A stretch of DNA of 64,000 nucleotides from Shewanella aestuarii (GTDB taxonomy: Bacteria > Pseudomonadota > Gammaproteobacteria > Enterobacterales > Shewanellaceae). The notes under the pieces were generated by a model. It saw only the letters and a list, made by a program, of their open reading frames with translations, ran no database searches and had not been told where the DNA came from. Both the position numbers and the translations under genes were made by a program. The stretch is taken from assembly GCF_014647215.1 (NCBI RefSeq), contig NZ_BMOT01000012.1, positions 27,927 through 91,926 of the forward strand, read 5' to 3'. This document shows positions 55,103-64,000 of this stretch, piece after piece. Each line of letters starts with the position of its first letter. The stretch's first letter is position 1.

Positions 55103-55666
55103 ATGTCAAAAATTGATCAGCAATTATTTACTGTCCATGAGCATGCCTTAGAAAAAGAATTTGAACTCTGTCCTAAGTGTGGCTGTGAGTTATCGTTAAA
55201 ACACAGTAAGCACGGTAGCTTCATTGGTTGTAATAATTACCCGACATGTGACTATACAAGACCTTTAGTGCAGCATGAGTTTATAGAAACTCAGGTTATT
55301 TCAGGTTCAAGCTGCCCGGAGTGTGGCCATGAACTGGCGGTGAAATCAGGGCGATTTGGCATCTTTATTGGTTGTACACATTATCCCGAGTGTCATCATA
55401 TTGAGAAGCATGACCACAGTGATGAAGCCGAAGCGATAACGTGCCCGCATTGCTTGAAAGGGCAGTTAGAATCGCGTACTAGCCGTTATGGCAAAACGTT
55501 TTTTTCCTGTAATGCCTATCCTAAATGTAAATATATCGTCAATTACCCGCCAATAAATGAATCCTGTCCTGATTGCGGATTTGGTATTCTGGTTGAGCGA
55601 AAAGGCGCTGCGGGTAATCGTGTTGAGTGCCCGCAAAAAATGTGTAAATACAAACGTTCTTTATAA
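55103..55666 (+). CDS. yrdD: Topoisomerase-type C4 zinc finger protein (YrdD-like)
   Basis: The 187-aa protein has three or four C4 zinc-finger repeats of the topoisomerase-I C-terminal type (C-P-K-C-G, C-P-E-C-G, C-P-H-C-L, C-P-D-C-G, each with a second Cys pair). It lacks any topoisomerase catalytic domain. Same location as E. coli yrdD, after smg and before tsaC. A single-strand DNA-binding role is likely. The chosen ATG is at 55103; an upstream start (55034) would overlap the lipoprotein gene region. Confidence 0.93.
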   Translation: MSKIDQQLFTVHEHALEKEFELCPKCGCELSLKHSKHGSFIGCNNYPTCDYTRPLVQHEFIETQVISGSSCPECGHELAVKSGRFGIFIGCTHYPECHHIEKHDHSDEAEAITCPHCLKGQLESRTSRYGKTFFSCNAYPKCKYIVNYPPINESCPDCGFGILVERKGAAGNRVECPQKMCKYKRSL

Positions 55667-55689
55667 TCAAATAGTGTTGAGGATCAATC

Positions 55690-57208
<1,519 letters not shown>

Positions 57209-57214
57209 TTTTAG

Positions 57215-57679
57215 TTACTGATTGCGCATATGATCCGCTAACGTTGAAATAGCCTGAATAATCGCCTGTCGATGTTCAGGCTTTTTTACGCATTTATCAA
57301 CAGCAGCGCGCATACAAATGAGCCATTGATCACGCATAGACTCATCAATACTGAAAGGCATATGCCTAGCGCGAAGTGCTGGGTGTCCGTGTTTTTGTTG
57401 GTAAAGTTGCGGACCACCTAACCAACCACTTAAAAATTCATAAAGCTTGGCTTCAGATTCAGCAATTGGTGCACGGTGAATTGCCAGCAAAGGTTGGGTT
57501 TCTGGCCGTTGTTGCATTTGTTGATAAAACTCATGGGCAATCGCTTTAATCACTTTATCACCCCCAATCAAATCGTAGGCATTGGATTGCTCGGGATCTC
57601 GTTCCTGGTGGTTCTCATGTTTTGCGAAAATTTTTTTAAGCCAATTCATAACCATACCGAATATTTGTTTGATGAGCAT
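57215..57679 (-). CDS. Group II truncated haemoglobin-like protein
   Basis: The 154-aa protein has a 2-on-2 globin core with G-G-x-x-x-x-x-x-x-x-F-Y, L-S-G-W-L-G-G-P and the H-P-A-L-R-A-R-H-M-P-F-S-I-D segment, whose histidines include the likely proximal haem ligand. W-L-I-C-M matches group II trHb. Function could be O2/NO chemistry. The start could be ATG 57679 (GAGAT upstream) or internal ATGs (57655, 57649). It is convergent with hemF. Confidence 0.85.
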   Translation of the reverse strand: MLIKQIFGMVMNWLKKIFAKHENHQERDPEQSNAYDLIGGDKVIKAIAHEFYQQMQQRPETQPLLAIHRAPIAESEAKLYEFLSGWLGGPQLYQQKHGHPALRARHMPFSIDESMRDQWLICMRAAVDKCVKKPEHRQAIIQAISTLADHMRNQ

Positions 57680-57820
57680 TATATCTCAATAAAACCAGGT
57701 TATTCCAATTACACTCACGTTGAAATCTCGGTTAATGTTTTGAAACGATTTAGTTAACTTTTCTGTTTTGTTTGTCAGTCTATCTTGCTAAATTGTCCGC
57801 AATTTAAAAGGAGAACAATA

Positions 57821-59203
57821 ATGACTAAGATGACGCCATCTTTGGTGATGATTGCTGTCACTGCGGCCCTTGTTGGTTGTAACCAATCAGAAGCTCAAGA
57901 TCCAAAAGTAACCATAAATAAAAATCCTTATCCTAGTACCTATCAGGTTTTACCTAGCACTAAAACAATTATCAAAAATGCCACAGTGTTAACAGGGACC
58001 GGTGAAAAACTAGAAAATGCTGATGTCATCATGATTGATGGCAAAATTAATGCCGTAGGGAAAAACCTTGCTGAAGATGGCGCCACCATTGTTGATGCTC
58101 AAGGTAAATGGGTTACGCCGGGCATTATTGATGTTCACTCCCATCTAGGTGTTTATCCAAGTCCGAATGCTGAATCCCATAATGATGGTAATGAGATGAC
58201 CAATCCAATTACTGCTGAAGTATGGGCAGAGCATAGTGTTTGGCCACAAGACCCAGGGTTTAACCGTGCTCGTGAAGGTGGTGTGACGACGATGCAAATT
58301 TTACCTGGTTCAGCCAACTTAATTGGTGGACGAGGTGTAACTCTAAAAAATGTGCCATCAGAAAGCATGCAGGCAATGAAGTTTCCTGATGCACCATACG
58401 GCCTAAAAATGGCCTGTGGCGAAAATCCTAAATCGCTTTATGGTAGCCGTTCAGAACTACCTATGACACGAATGGGCAATATGGCCGGTTATCGCCAAGC
58501 GTTTATCGAAGCCACGGAATACAAGCGTGCATGGGATAAGTATGAAGCCGATTATGCCGCCGGTAAAAATGCCGCCGCACCGAAACGTGATTTAACCTTA
58601 GATACCTTAAAAGGGGTGTTAGAGGGCGAAATCCTGATTCATAATCATTGTTATAAAGCCGAAGAAATGGTGATGATGATTGATTTAGGTAAAGAGTTTA
58701 ATTATCACTCGGGTACCTTCCATCACGCTATTGAAGCTTACAAAATTGCAGATACGCTTGCTGAAAATGGTAATTGTGCCGCGATGTGGCCAGATTGGTG
58801 GGGATTCAAGTTAGAAGCTTACGATATGGTTCTGGAAAATGTTGCTATTGTTGATTCGGTGAAAAACTCATGTGCTGTCGTACATTCAGATTCTCCGGTG
58901 ACGATTCAACGTTTAAACCAAGAAAGCGCTAAAATTATGCATAACGCCAATGCTAACGGTTTCAATTATACAGAAGAGCAAGCGATTAGCTGGATCACGG
59001 TTAACGCAGCTAAGTCTCTAGGCATTGCCGATAAAACCGGGTCACTAAGCGTAGGCAAAAATGCCGATGTGGTTATTTGGAACGTTAATCCGTTTAGTGT
59101 TTACGCCAAAGCTGAACAAGTATTTATCGATGGCGCCAAAGTGTTTGATCATCAAGATACTCGTTATCAAGCACAAAGCGATTTTTTACTTGGACAGGAA
59201 TAA
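57821..59203 (+). CDS. Amidohydrolase-family lipoprotein
   Basis: The 460-aa protein has a lipoprotein signal (M-T-K-M-T-P-S-L..., lipobox A-L-V-G-C near 18). Its imidazolonepropionase-like amidohydrolase domain has the metal-binding H106-S-H108 motif (D-V-H-S-H), then H-N-H-C, Y-H-S-G-T-F-H-H and V-H-S-D-S-P. The substrate is unknown. The chosen ATG has AGGAGA about 7 nt upstream. The next gene, 10 bp downstream, is a homologue that has lost the HxH motif, so they likely form an operon. Confidence 0.9.
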   Translation: MTKMTPSLVMIAVTAALVGCNQSEAQDPKVTINKNPYPSTYQVLPSTKTIIKNATVLTGTGEKLENADVIMIDGKINAVGKNLAEDGATIVDAQGKWVTPGIIDVHSHLGVYPSPNAESHNDGNEMTNPITAEVWAEHSVWPQDPGFNRAREGGVTTMQILPGSANLIGGRGVTLKNVPSESMQAMKFPDAPYGLKMACGENPKSLYGSRSELPMTRMGNMAGYRQAFIEATEYKRAWDKYEADYAAGKNAAAPKRDLTLDTLKGVLEGEILIHNHCYKAEEMVMMIDLGKEFNYHSGTFHHAIEAYKIADTLAENGNCAAMWPDWWGFKLEAYDMVLENVAIVDSVKNSCAVVHSDSPVTIQRLNQESAKIMHNANANGFNYTEEQAISWITVNAAKSLGIADKTGSLSVGKNADVVIWNVNPFSVYAKAEQVFIDGAKVFDHQDTRYQAQSDFLLGQE

Positions 59204-59213
59204 GGCGAAAATT

Positions 59214-60482
59214 ATGAAAAAAATGACTCAATCTTTACTCGCCCTATCTTTGGCAGGCACCTTGTTTGGCACATCAGGCTCAGTATTAGCTGATTCATTT
59301 GCTATTACTAATGCCACTGTGCACACAGCAACAGAGCAAGGCGTGTTACAGAATGCCGTTGTTGTAGTTAGAGATGGCGTAATTACGTCTGTTGGCTCAG
59401 CAGCGGCTGGTGCAACATTGGATGTTGATAATGTTATTGATGCTAAAGGCGGTATTGTTACACCTGGCTTCATTGGTTCGATGAACATTCTTGGGCTAGT
59501 CGAAGTTAACGCAGTAGCAGACTCAAGTGATGCATGGGATAAAAAGGCTGATATCACCTTTGACCCTAGTTTTGGCTACAATCCTAAAGCGAGTAGCATA
59601 GCATTTACACGCAAAGGCGGTATAACCCGTAACCTTGTGACCTCTAGCGGCGGCGAAGATATTCATTCTGGCCAAACCTTTGTGGTCGACCTAACTGGCG
59701 ATTGGGATAGCATTAAGGCAACCAACACCGCTGTATTTGTTAGTCTAGGGGCAAATCATGAAGGCTCTCGAGCAACGTCCATTCAACAATTAATCAGCCA
59801 ATTAGAGCAGGTACAAAAATCATTAGCTAAAGCGTCGAAAGATAAAAAAGCCAATGAGGATGCGCCAGAGCCTGAAGCCGCAGATGAAATTATCAAGTCG
59901 TTATTGTCTGGTGAAAAGCCGTTAATTGTTGCCGCAGATCGTGCCAGTGACATACTTGCCATATTGAAACTAAAGCAGCGTTTTAATGTCAATCTTGTGC
60001 TAGTTGGTGCAGCAGATGCTGTATTGATAAGCGATCAAATCGCAACAGCCAATGTCCCTGTCATTGTTGATGCCATGCGAAACTTACCCGAAAGCTTCGA
60101 TTCACTGCATAATGATTTAAGTAACGCAGGTAAATTACATGCCGCTGGTGTAAAAGTAATTTTATCTAATATGGGTGATAGTCATAACGTTTATAACTTG
60201 CGATATAGTGCTGGAAACGCTGTAGCTAATGGGATGGATTACAATGCGGCAATGGCGGCATTAACTGTCAATGTTGCTGATACTTTCAACATTGGTAGTG
60301 GCAGCATTACGGTCGGTAAGCCTGCTGATATCGTCATCTGGACTGGCGACCCATTCGAATTTAGTAGCCAGGTGGTAAAAATGTACATTGACGGTAAAGA
60401 GCAAAGCACTCAAAGTCGTCATGATAAGCTACGTGAGCGCTATACCACACCATCTGACTTGCCACGTGGGTACACCAAGTAG
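59214..60482 (+). CDS. Amidohydrolase-like protein, likely inactive (no HxH)
   Basis: The 422-aa secreted protein has a Sec signal (about residues 1-25, ending S-V-L-A-D) and an amidohydrolase fold by homology to the upstream gene (same V-T-P-G, G-S-I-T-V-G-K-P-A-D-I-V-I-W, P-F pattern). Where the upstream protein has H-S-H, this one has M90-N91-I92 (in G-S-M-N-I-L-G), so the canonical metal site is missing. It may be a non-catalytic partner. The long ORF start at 59061 overlaps the previous gene and is rejected. Confidence 0.88.
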   Translation: MKKMTQSLLALSLAGTLFGTSGSVLADSFAITNATVHTATEQGVLQNAVVVVRDGVITSVGSAAAGATLDVDNVIDAKGGIVTPGFIGSMNILGLVEVNAVADSSDAWDKKADITFDPSFGYNPKASSIAFTRKGGITRNLVTSSGGEDIHSGQTFVVDLTGDWDSIKATNTAVFVSLGANHEGSRATSIQQLISQLEQVQKSLAKASKDKKANEDAPEPEAADEIIKSLLSGEKPLIVAADRASDILAILKLKQRFNVNLVLVGAADAVLISDQIATANVPVIVDAMRNLPESFDSLHNDLSNAGKLHAAGVKVILSNMGDSHNVYNLRYSAGNAVANGMDYNAAMAALTVNVADTFNIGSGSITVGKPADIVIWTGDPFEFSSQVVKMYIDGKEQSTQSRHDKLRERYTTPSDLPRGYTK

Positions 60483-60516
60483 TAGAACCATAGCACTTAA
60501 GAAAGAGAAATAATTG

Positions 60517-61350
60517 ATGACCGAGTTGTATGCCGTATTTGGTAACCCTATTGTTCAAAGTAAATCACCTTATATTCATGGTGAATTTGCCAAGCAAACC
60601 TTACAAGATATAAGTTATCAAGCAATACAACCACCGGTCGATCAATTTGAGTCCACCTTGCGCACCTTTATTAAACAAGGTGCAAAAGGTGCAAATGTTA
60701 CAGCTCCTTTTAAACAGCAAGCTTATGCATTGTGTGATGAGCTCAGTGAATTAGCCCAGTTAGCCGGAGCGGTGAATACGCTAACTTTTACTGACGATGG
60801 TAAAATACACGGCGATAATACTGATGGTGTTGGGCTTGTGAATGATCTTGAAGCACAGTTCGGGTTACTTAAAGATAAACATGTATTATTAATTGGCGCT
60901 GGTGGTGCAGCAAGAGGATGTATTTTACCTATTTTACAACATCAAGTAGCTCAATTAGTCATCTGTAATCGGACCCATGAAAAAGCGCAACAGCTGCAAA
61001 ATGTGTTCAGTGATTATGGTAATATTTTTGCCAAACCGATTGAAGATCTGCTGTCGCCATTTGATTTAGTCATTAACTCAACCTCAGCGGGTTTAACCGG
61101 ACAGTTAATATCCTTGCCTAGCGTTATTGTCGATAAAACAACAGATTGCTATGACATGACCTATAGTCAACATACCACAGTATTTAACCAGTGGGCCAAA
61201 GATCAAAAAGCGCATAAAACGGCAGATGGCTTGGGGATGTTGGTCGGTCAGGCAGCAAAAAGCTTCAGCTTATGGCGTGGAGTGACTCCAAATACAAGTC
61301 CTGTTATGGAAAAGCTGCGATCATCACTTGCGCAAAAGGTACCGAGTTAA
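60517..61350 (+). CDS. aroE: Shikimate dehydrogenase
   Basis: NADPH-dependent reduction of 3-dehydroshikimate in aromatic amino-acid synthesis. The 277-aa protein has the N-terminal substrate motif V-F-G-N-P-I-x-x-S-K-S-P, catalytic lysine in T-A-P-F-K, and an N-terminal glycine loop G-A-G-G-A-A-R-G. I chose the ATG at 60517 over the adjacent TTG. Its stop codon overlaps the yrdB-like start (TAATG). Confidence 0.97.
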   Translation: MTELYAVFGNPIVQSKSPYIHGEFAKQTLQDISYQAIQPPVDQFESTLRTFIKQGAKGANVTAPFKQQAYALCDELSELAQLAGAVNTLTFTDDGKIHGDNTDGVGLVNDLEAQFGLLKDKHVLLIGAGGAARGCILPILQHQVAQLVICNRTHEKAQQLQNVFSDYGNIFAKPIEDLLSPFDLVINSTSAGLTGQLISLPSVIVDKTTDCYDMTYSQHTTVFNQWAKDQKAHKTADGLGMLVGQAAKSFSLWRGVTPNTSPVMEKLRSSLAQKVPS

Positions 61351-61610
61351 TGAATCAAAGTGTGATATTTACCGATCAACTCTATATAGAAACGAATCAA
61401 GTTAGGTTTGTTGCGCAGATGCAGGGGATGAACATTAATTGTTTTGCGAGCTTTGCTGTAATCAGCGCATTTTGTGATCATCAGGAGGTCAATGAACATA
61501 ATGCGATTAACTTGTTTGAACAATGCCGATTTGATTTAGAAGATAAAGCTGAAGAGTTGATTGAGCAAGAGGCTTTCAGCGACAGTGGCGATATATTGCT
61601 ATTATTATAA
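61350..61610 (+). CDS. yrdB: DUF1488 protein (YrdB-like)
   Basis: An 86-aa protein matching DUF1488, of unknown function, immediately after aroE as in E. coli (yrdB, 85 aa). The start overlaps the aroE stop, suggesting translational coupling. An ORF track start 26 codons upstream lies in aroE. It is convergent with a diguanylate cyclase gene. Confidence 0.92.
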   Translation: MNQSVIFTDQLYIETNQVRFVAQMQGMNINCFASFAVISAFCDHQEVNEHNAINLFEQCRFDLEDKAEELIEQEAFSDSGDILLLL

Positions 61611-61657
61611 AGGCACAACTTGTACGGATTAATTGATCTTTAGCCGAGCTTGTTTTC

Positions 61658-62866
61658 TTAATACTGTTTTTTGAGCTTCTTCTGACTATACATCTTGTTA
61701 TCAGCTTGCTTAAACGCGCTTTCCAAATCTTGCTCATATCGTGCAATACCATAGCTGAAATGAATCGCAGGCGTGAATTGGATTAATGCATCCTGCATTT
61801 GGATAATTTGTTGGGTCAATACTTCAATTCGGCCATGGCATAAGGCAACGAATTCATCACCACCGTAACGAGCGACTAAAAATTGCGGGTGCCACATAGA
61901 TTTTAGCGATTTAGCCAGAGTTTTTAATGCATAATCTCCCGTTAGATGGCCAAACTCATCATTGAGTGGTTTTAAGTTATCCATATCTATAATGACGATG
62001 TAACTTGCTAATTGGGGGTCATGTCGCCATTGTTGAGCCGCAGCATCAAATTTTTTTCGGTTATACAGTTCGGTTAATCCATCACAGTTTGCTAAATTTT
62101 CAATTACTTTCGACTTTTGGTATAGCGAAATAGCGTTAGCTGCTTCAGACGTTAGAATATTAGCTAAACTTATATCGTAATCACCAAACGCTCCAGCTTT
62201 AGTACTGTCTAAACTCATCATTCCATAAAGCTTACCTTCAATCTTAATCGGACTCGATAATGTCGAGCATATAGGCTGATCAGATGCATCAGGCAGTACA
62301 AATCTGTCATCATTTTTCGCGCTTTTAGCATTGATGTTACTAATAATGACTGTTTTATGAAAACGTCCTTCAGTCAATCGGTATAAAAAGGTTTCTTCTA
62401 GGGTAAAGTCTACTTTCTGTAAAATATCAATATTGAGCCCTATAACAGAAACAAACTGTAACTGATGAGTAAGCTCATCCACCAAAATAATACTGCCCAT
62501 TTCCGCATCGTCTACAGCGGATACCGCTTTTTCTAAAAGAGCATCTAGAAAAGATTTCTCAGAGTCATACTGACTGGATAAATTAACCAACTCATAGGTT
62601 GTATCATTAATACGGATAACCTGTTCCAAATGCTGCCAAAGCCGCAACATGTTTTGCTTATATATGTAATAGCTAATGGCATAGCTGAGGAGATATCCGC
62701 AACTCACTAAAGTTAAGTACAGGTAGGTTTGTTCGATAACAGGAATAAACATTATGATGGTGCAAATAAGACACAGAGGAAGTACGAGCAGCAAAAGGTG
62801 TTGCTTGAAATCAATATTGGCGATGTGTTTATTGCTAATTTGATTTTTAGTTTGCACTTCATCCAT
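61658..62866 (-). CDS. GAF-GGDEF diguanylate cyclase
   Basis: The 402-aa protein has two N-terminal transmembrane helices (about residues 25-70) and a GAF-like sensor region (about 95-245). A C-terminal GGDEF domain carries an intact G-G-D-E-F at residues 335-339 (active site) and no R-x-x-D inhibitory site at the usual place. It should make c-di-GMP from GTP. An 18-bp inverted repeat lies in its upstream gap (62986-63003). It interrupts the E. coli-type yrdB-yrdA order. Confidence 0.92.
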   Translation of the reverse strand: MDEVQTKNQISNKHIANIDFKQHLLLLVLPLCLICTIIMFIPVIEQTYLYLTLVSCGYLLSYAISYYIYKQNMLRLWQHLEQVIRINDTTYELVNLSSQYDSEKSFLDALLEKAVSAVDDAEMGSIILVDELTHQLQFVSVIGLNIDILQKVDFTLEETFLYRLTEGRFHKTVIISNINAKSAKNDDRFVLPDASDQPICSTLSSPIKIEGKLYGMMSLDSTKAGAFGDYDISLANILTSEAANAISLYQKSKVIENLANCDGLTELYNRKKFDAAAQQWRHDPQLASYIVIIDMDNLKPLNDEFGHLTGDYALKTLAKSLKSMWHPQFLVARYGGDEFVALCHGRIEVLTQQIIQMQDALIQFTPAIHFSYGIARYEQDLESAFKQADNKMYSQKKLKKQY

Positions 62867-62985
62867 CCTAAAAAATTGGCACCACTATGCTATTTGGGAA
62901 GTACTGTAAATGTCGTACGACGAATTCTCAGTGCCAAATTGATAATTCAAAAGCGATAACGTTTGCTAAATATAGATCAGAGTGG

Positions 62986-63003
62986 CTATATGTACACATA
63001 TAG
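62986..63003. promoter_or_regulatory. Inverted repeat upstream of the diguanylate cyclase gene
   Basis: CTATATGT-AC-ACATATAG, an 8-bp perfect inverted repeat with a 2-bp centre, lies about 120 bp upstream of the GGDEF gene. It could be an operator; no known regulator is assigned. Confidence 0.4.
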
Positions 63004-63068
63004 GGCGCGATTGTTTTTTAGCTAACATATAAGCATAAGTGTTATTAACGTTATGTTTTCAAAATAAG

Positions 63069-63091
63069 TGGACCAATTGTCTTTTGGTCCA
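63069..63091. terminator. Hairpin downstream of the YrdA-like gene
   Basis: TGGACCAA and TTGGTCCA form a perfect 8-bp stem with a 7-nt loop, 15 bp past the yrdA-like stop on the minus strand. The tract after it is only moderately T-rich. Confidence 0.55.
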
Positions 63092-63106
63092 TCTTTGATG
63101 CTGTTA

Positions 63107-63658
63107 TTAACTCGACTGCTGTAAATCCACTAAGTATTCATTTTTTAAACGAACATAGTTGTCAGCAGATTGTGGTAAAAAAGCACGCTCGGCATCAGTT
63201 AAGGCTCTCACTTGTTTACAAGGACTGCCAACATACAAATAACCGCTTTGTAATATCTTATTTGGTGGAACTAATGATCCAGCTCCGACAATTACATCAT
63301 CTTCTACAATAGCACCATCAAGTAAAATTGCCCCCATACCTATTAATACACGATGACCAATTCTGCAGCCATGTAACATAGCTTTATGACCAATAGTCAC
63401 ATCATCACCTATAATTAAAGGATGTCCATCAGGGTTTGCCGCTGACTTACGGGTTACATGCAATATACTACCATCTTGAACATTACTACGTTTTCCAATA
63501 CGGATCTTATTCACATCGCCACGTGCTGCCACTAAAGGCCAAATACTAGCGTCATGGTCTAAATTTATGTCACCAACAAGTACCGCTGACTCATCAACAT
63601 AGACGTTATCAGCTAAGTTAGGATGGATCCCTTGGTAAGTTCTTACATTTGTAGACAT
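63107..63658 (-). CDS. yrdA: Gamma carbonic anhydrase-like hexapeptide-repeat protein (YrdA-like)
   Basis: The 183-aa left-handed beta-helix protein has hexapeptide repeats (I-G-x-x-x-x, V-x-D-x) and the three metal-binding histidines typical of gamma-class carbonic anhydrases, in I-L-H-V-T, G-H-K-A-M-L-H-G-C. Homologues (E. coli YrdA, PaaY) bind zinc but often show little CA activity. It lies next to the expected rRNA operon, as yrdA is next to rrnD in E. coli. Confidence 0.94.
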   Translation of the reverse strand: MSTNVRTYQGIHPNLADNVYVDESAVLVGDINLDHDASIWPLVAARGDVNKIRIGKRSNVQDGSILHVTRKSAANPDGHPLIIGDDVTIGHKAMLHGCRIGHRVLIGMGAILLDGAIVEDDVIVGAGSLVPPNKILQSGYLYVGSPCKQVRALTDAERAFLPQSADNYVRLKNEYLVDLQQSS

Positions 63659-63769
63659 AACAATCCTTATATATTCATGGTTTCAGACAGTATAATGCTT
63701 AAAAACTAGCTGGTCAGGCTAAATTATCCGCAAACAAGCCGAAAATAACAAATAACTTAAAAAAAGGGG

Positions 63770-63797
63770 TTGCGCAAAAATCTTAGCTCCCTATAAT
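63770..63797 (+). promoter_or_regulatory. rrn promoter P1
   Basis: -35 TTGCGC (63770-63775) and -10 TATAAT (63792-63797) are separated by 16 bp. A G/C-rich discriminator (GCGC) follows, which is typical of stringently controlled ribosomal promoters. An A-rich tract lies upstream. Confidence 0.8.
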
Positions 63798-63914
63798 GCG
63801 CATCCACTGACACGGCACAGCGCGAAAGCAAAGTAGCAAGTCAGGTTGATTTGAAACAAAAAGACTTCGGTTTTAAGCTCAAATCAACAGCGAAAAGAAA
63901 GTTTGAAAAAACAC

Positions 63915-63942
63915 TTGACGCAGACAAGGGAAGGCGTAGAAT
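63915..63942 (+). promoter_or_regulatory. rrn promoter P2
   Basis: -35 TTGACG (63915-63920) and -10 TAGAAT (63937-63942) are separated by 16 bp and followed by another G/C-rich discriminator. It lies about 145 bp downstream of P1, similar to the tandem rrn P1-P2 layout in E. coli. Confidence 0.8.
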
Positions 63943-64000
63943 ACGCAGCCCAAGCCAACGACCTAGCGTCTAACGGCGATGTTTGAAAAATTAACATCAA

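Larger units (their letters stand above)
63659..64000 (+). other. rRNA-operon leader region at the right edge
   Basis: This 342-bp stretch carries no protein gene. It holds an A/T-rich UP-element-like segment (about 63735-63765) and two rrn-type promoters. By synteny with E. coli (yrdA next to rrnD), a 16S rRNA gene very likely begins beyond the window. No rRNA sequence is visible yet. Confidence 0.75.

Noticed and set aside
59061..59213. Extended N-terminus of the second amidohydrolase
   Set aside because: This 51-codon extension overlaps the previous gene and lacks a signal peptide, while the ATG at 59214 starts a clear Sec signal.

Overview
This window is a chromosomal replication-origin region from a gammaproteobacterium and looks most like Shewanella. 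The evidence is gene order and protein sequence: atpIBEFHA(G), parAB, rsmG (gidB), mnmG (gidA), oriC, mioC, and then mnmE-yidC-yidD-rnpA-rpmH facing dnaA-dnaN-recF-gyrB. Almost every gene is a recognisable core gene. I saw no insertion sequence, prophage, CRISPR array or tRNA gene.

Layout. Positions 1-9.7 kb hold, on the minus strand, the ATP synthase operon, the chromosome-partition pair parA/parB, rsmG and mnmG, then a GATC-rich, DnaA-box-rich oriC (about 8.85-9.26 kb) and mioC. Positions 9.8-14.5 kb hold an AGCS-type Na+/alanine symporter and a glutathione-dependent formaldehyde detoxification pair (fghA, adhC) facing a divergent LysR regulator. Positions 14.5-19 kb run leftwards: a DEDDh exonuclease, mnmE, yidC, yidD, rnpA, rpmH. 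Positions 19.1-25.5 kb run rightwards: dnaA-dnaN-recF-gyrB, with a second GATC/DnaA-box cluster upstream of dnaA. Positions 25.6-36 kb hold an orphan membrane-anchored protein, an HDOD protein, glyQS, tag, a large secreted beta-propeller/amidohydrolase protein, and tusA with a MOSC gene. Positions 36-43.6 kb match the E. coli block fadBA / pepQ-yigZ-trkH-hemG. Positions 43.6-47.6 kb hold a HlyU-like ArsR regulator, a second hemG and a second trkH next to trkA. Positions 47.6-64 kb match the E. coli block trkA-rsmB-fmt-def / dprA-smg-yrdD-tsaC-aroE-yrdB-yrdA. It is interrupted by extra genes: a LysM protein, an M9 collagenase-like lipoprotein, hemF, a truncated globin, two amidohydrolases and a diguanylate cyclase. 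The right edge holds tandem ribosomal-RNA-type promoters, so a 16S rRNA gene very probably starts just beyond the window.

How the parts work together. The region combines the replication machinery (dnaA, dnaN, recF, gyrB, oriC) with its segregation system. ParA/ParB are encoded at 4.4-6.1 kb, and I find three strong 16-bp parS palindromes (31.3, 32.6 and 35.9 kb) plus one degenerate copy (23.0 kb). One parS sits at the exact centre of a perfect 32-bp palindrome that also looks like a bidirectional terminator, and another lies inside a coding sequence. Other noteworthy points are a dprA gene whose conserved N-terminus lies upstream of any ATG/GTG/TTG, a tandem amidohydrolase pair whose second member lacks the metal-binding HxH motif, a trkH/hemG duplication around a redox-type regulator, and candidate operators for fadBA, the adhC/LysR pair and glyQ/tag. 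I found no convincing previously undescribed multi-gene system. The most novel signals are regulatory or architectural.
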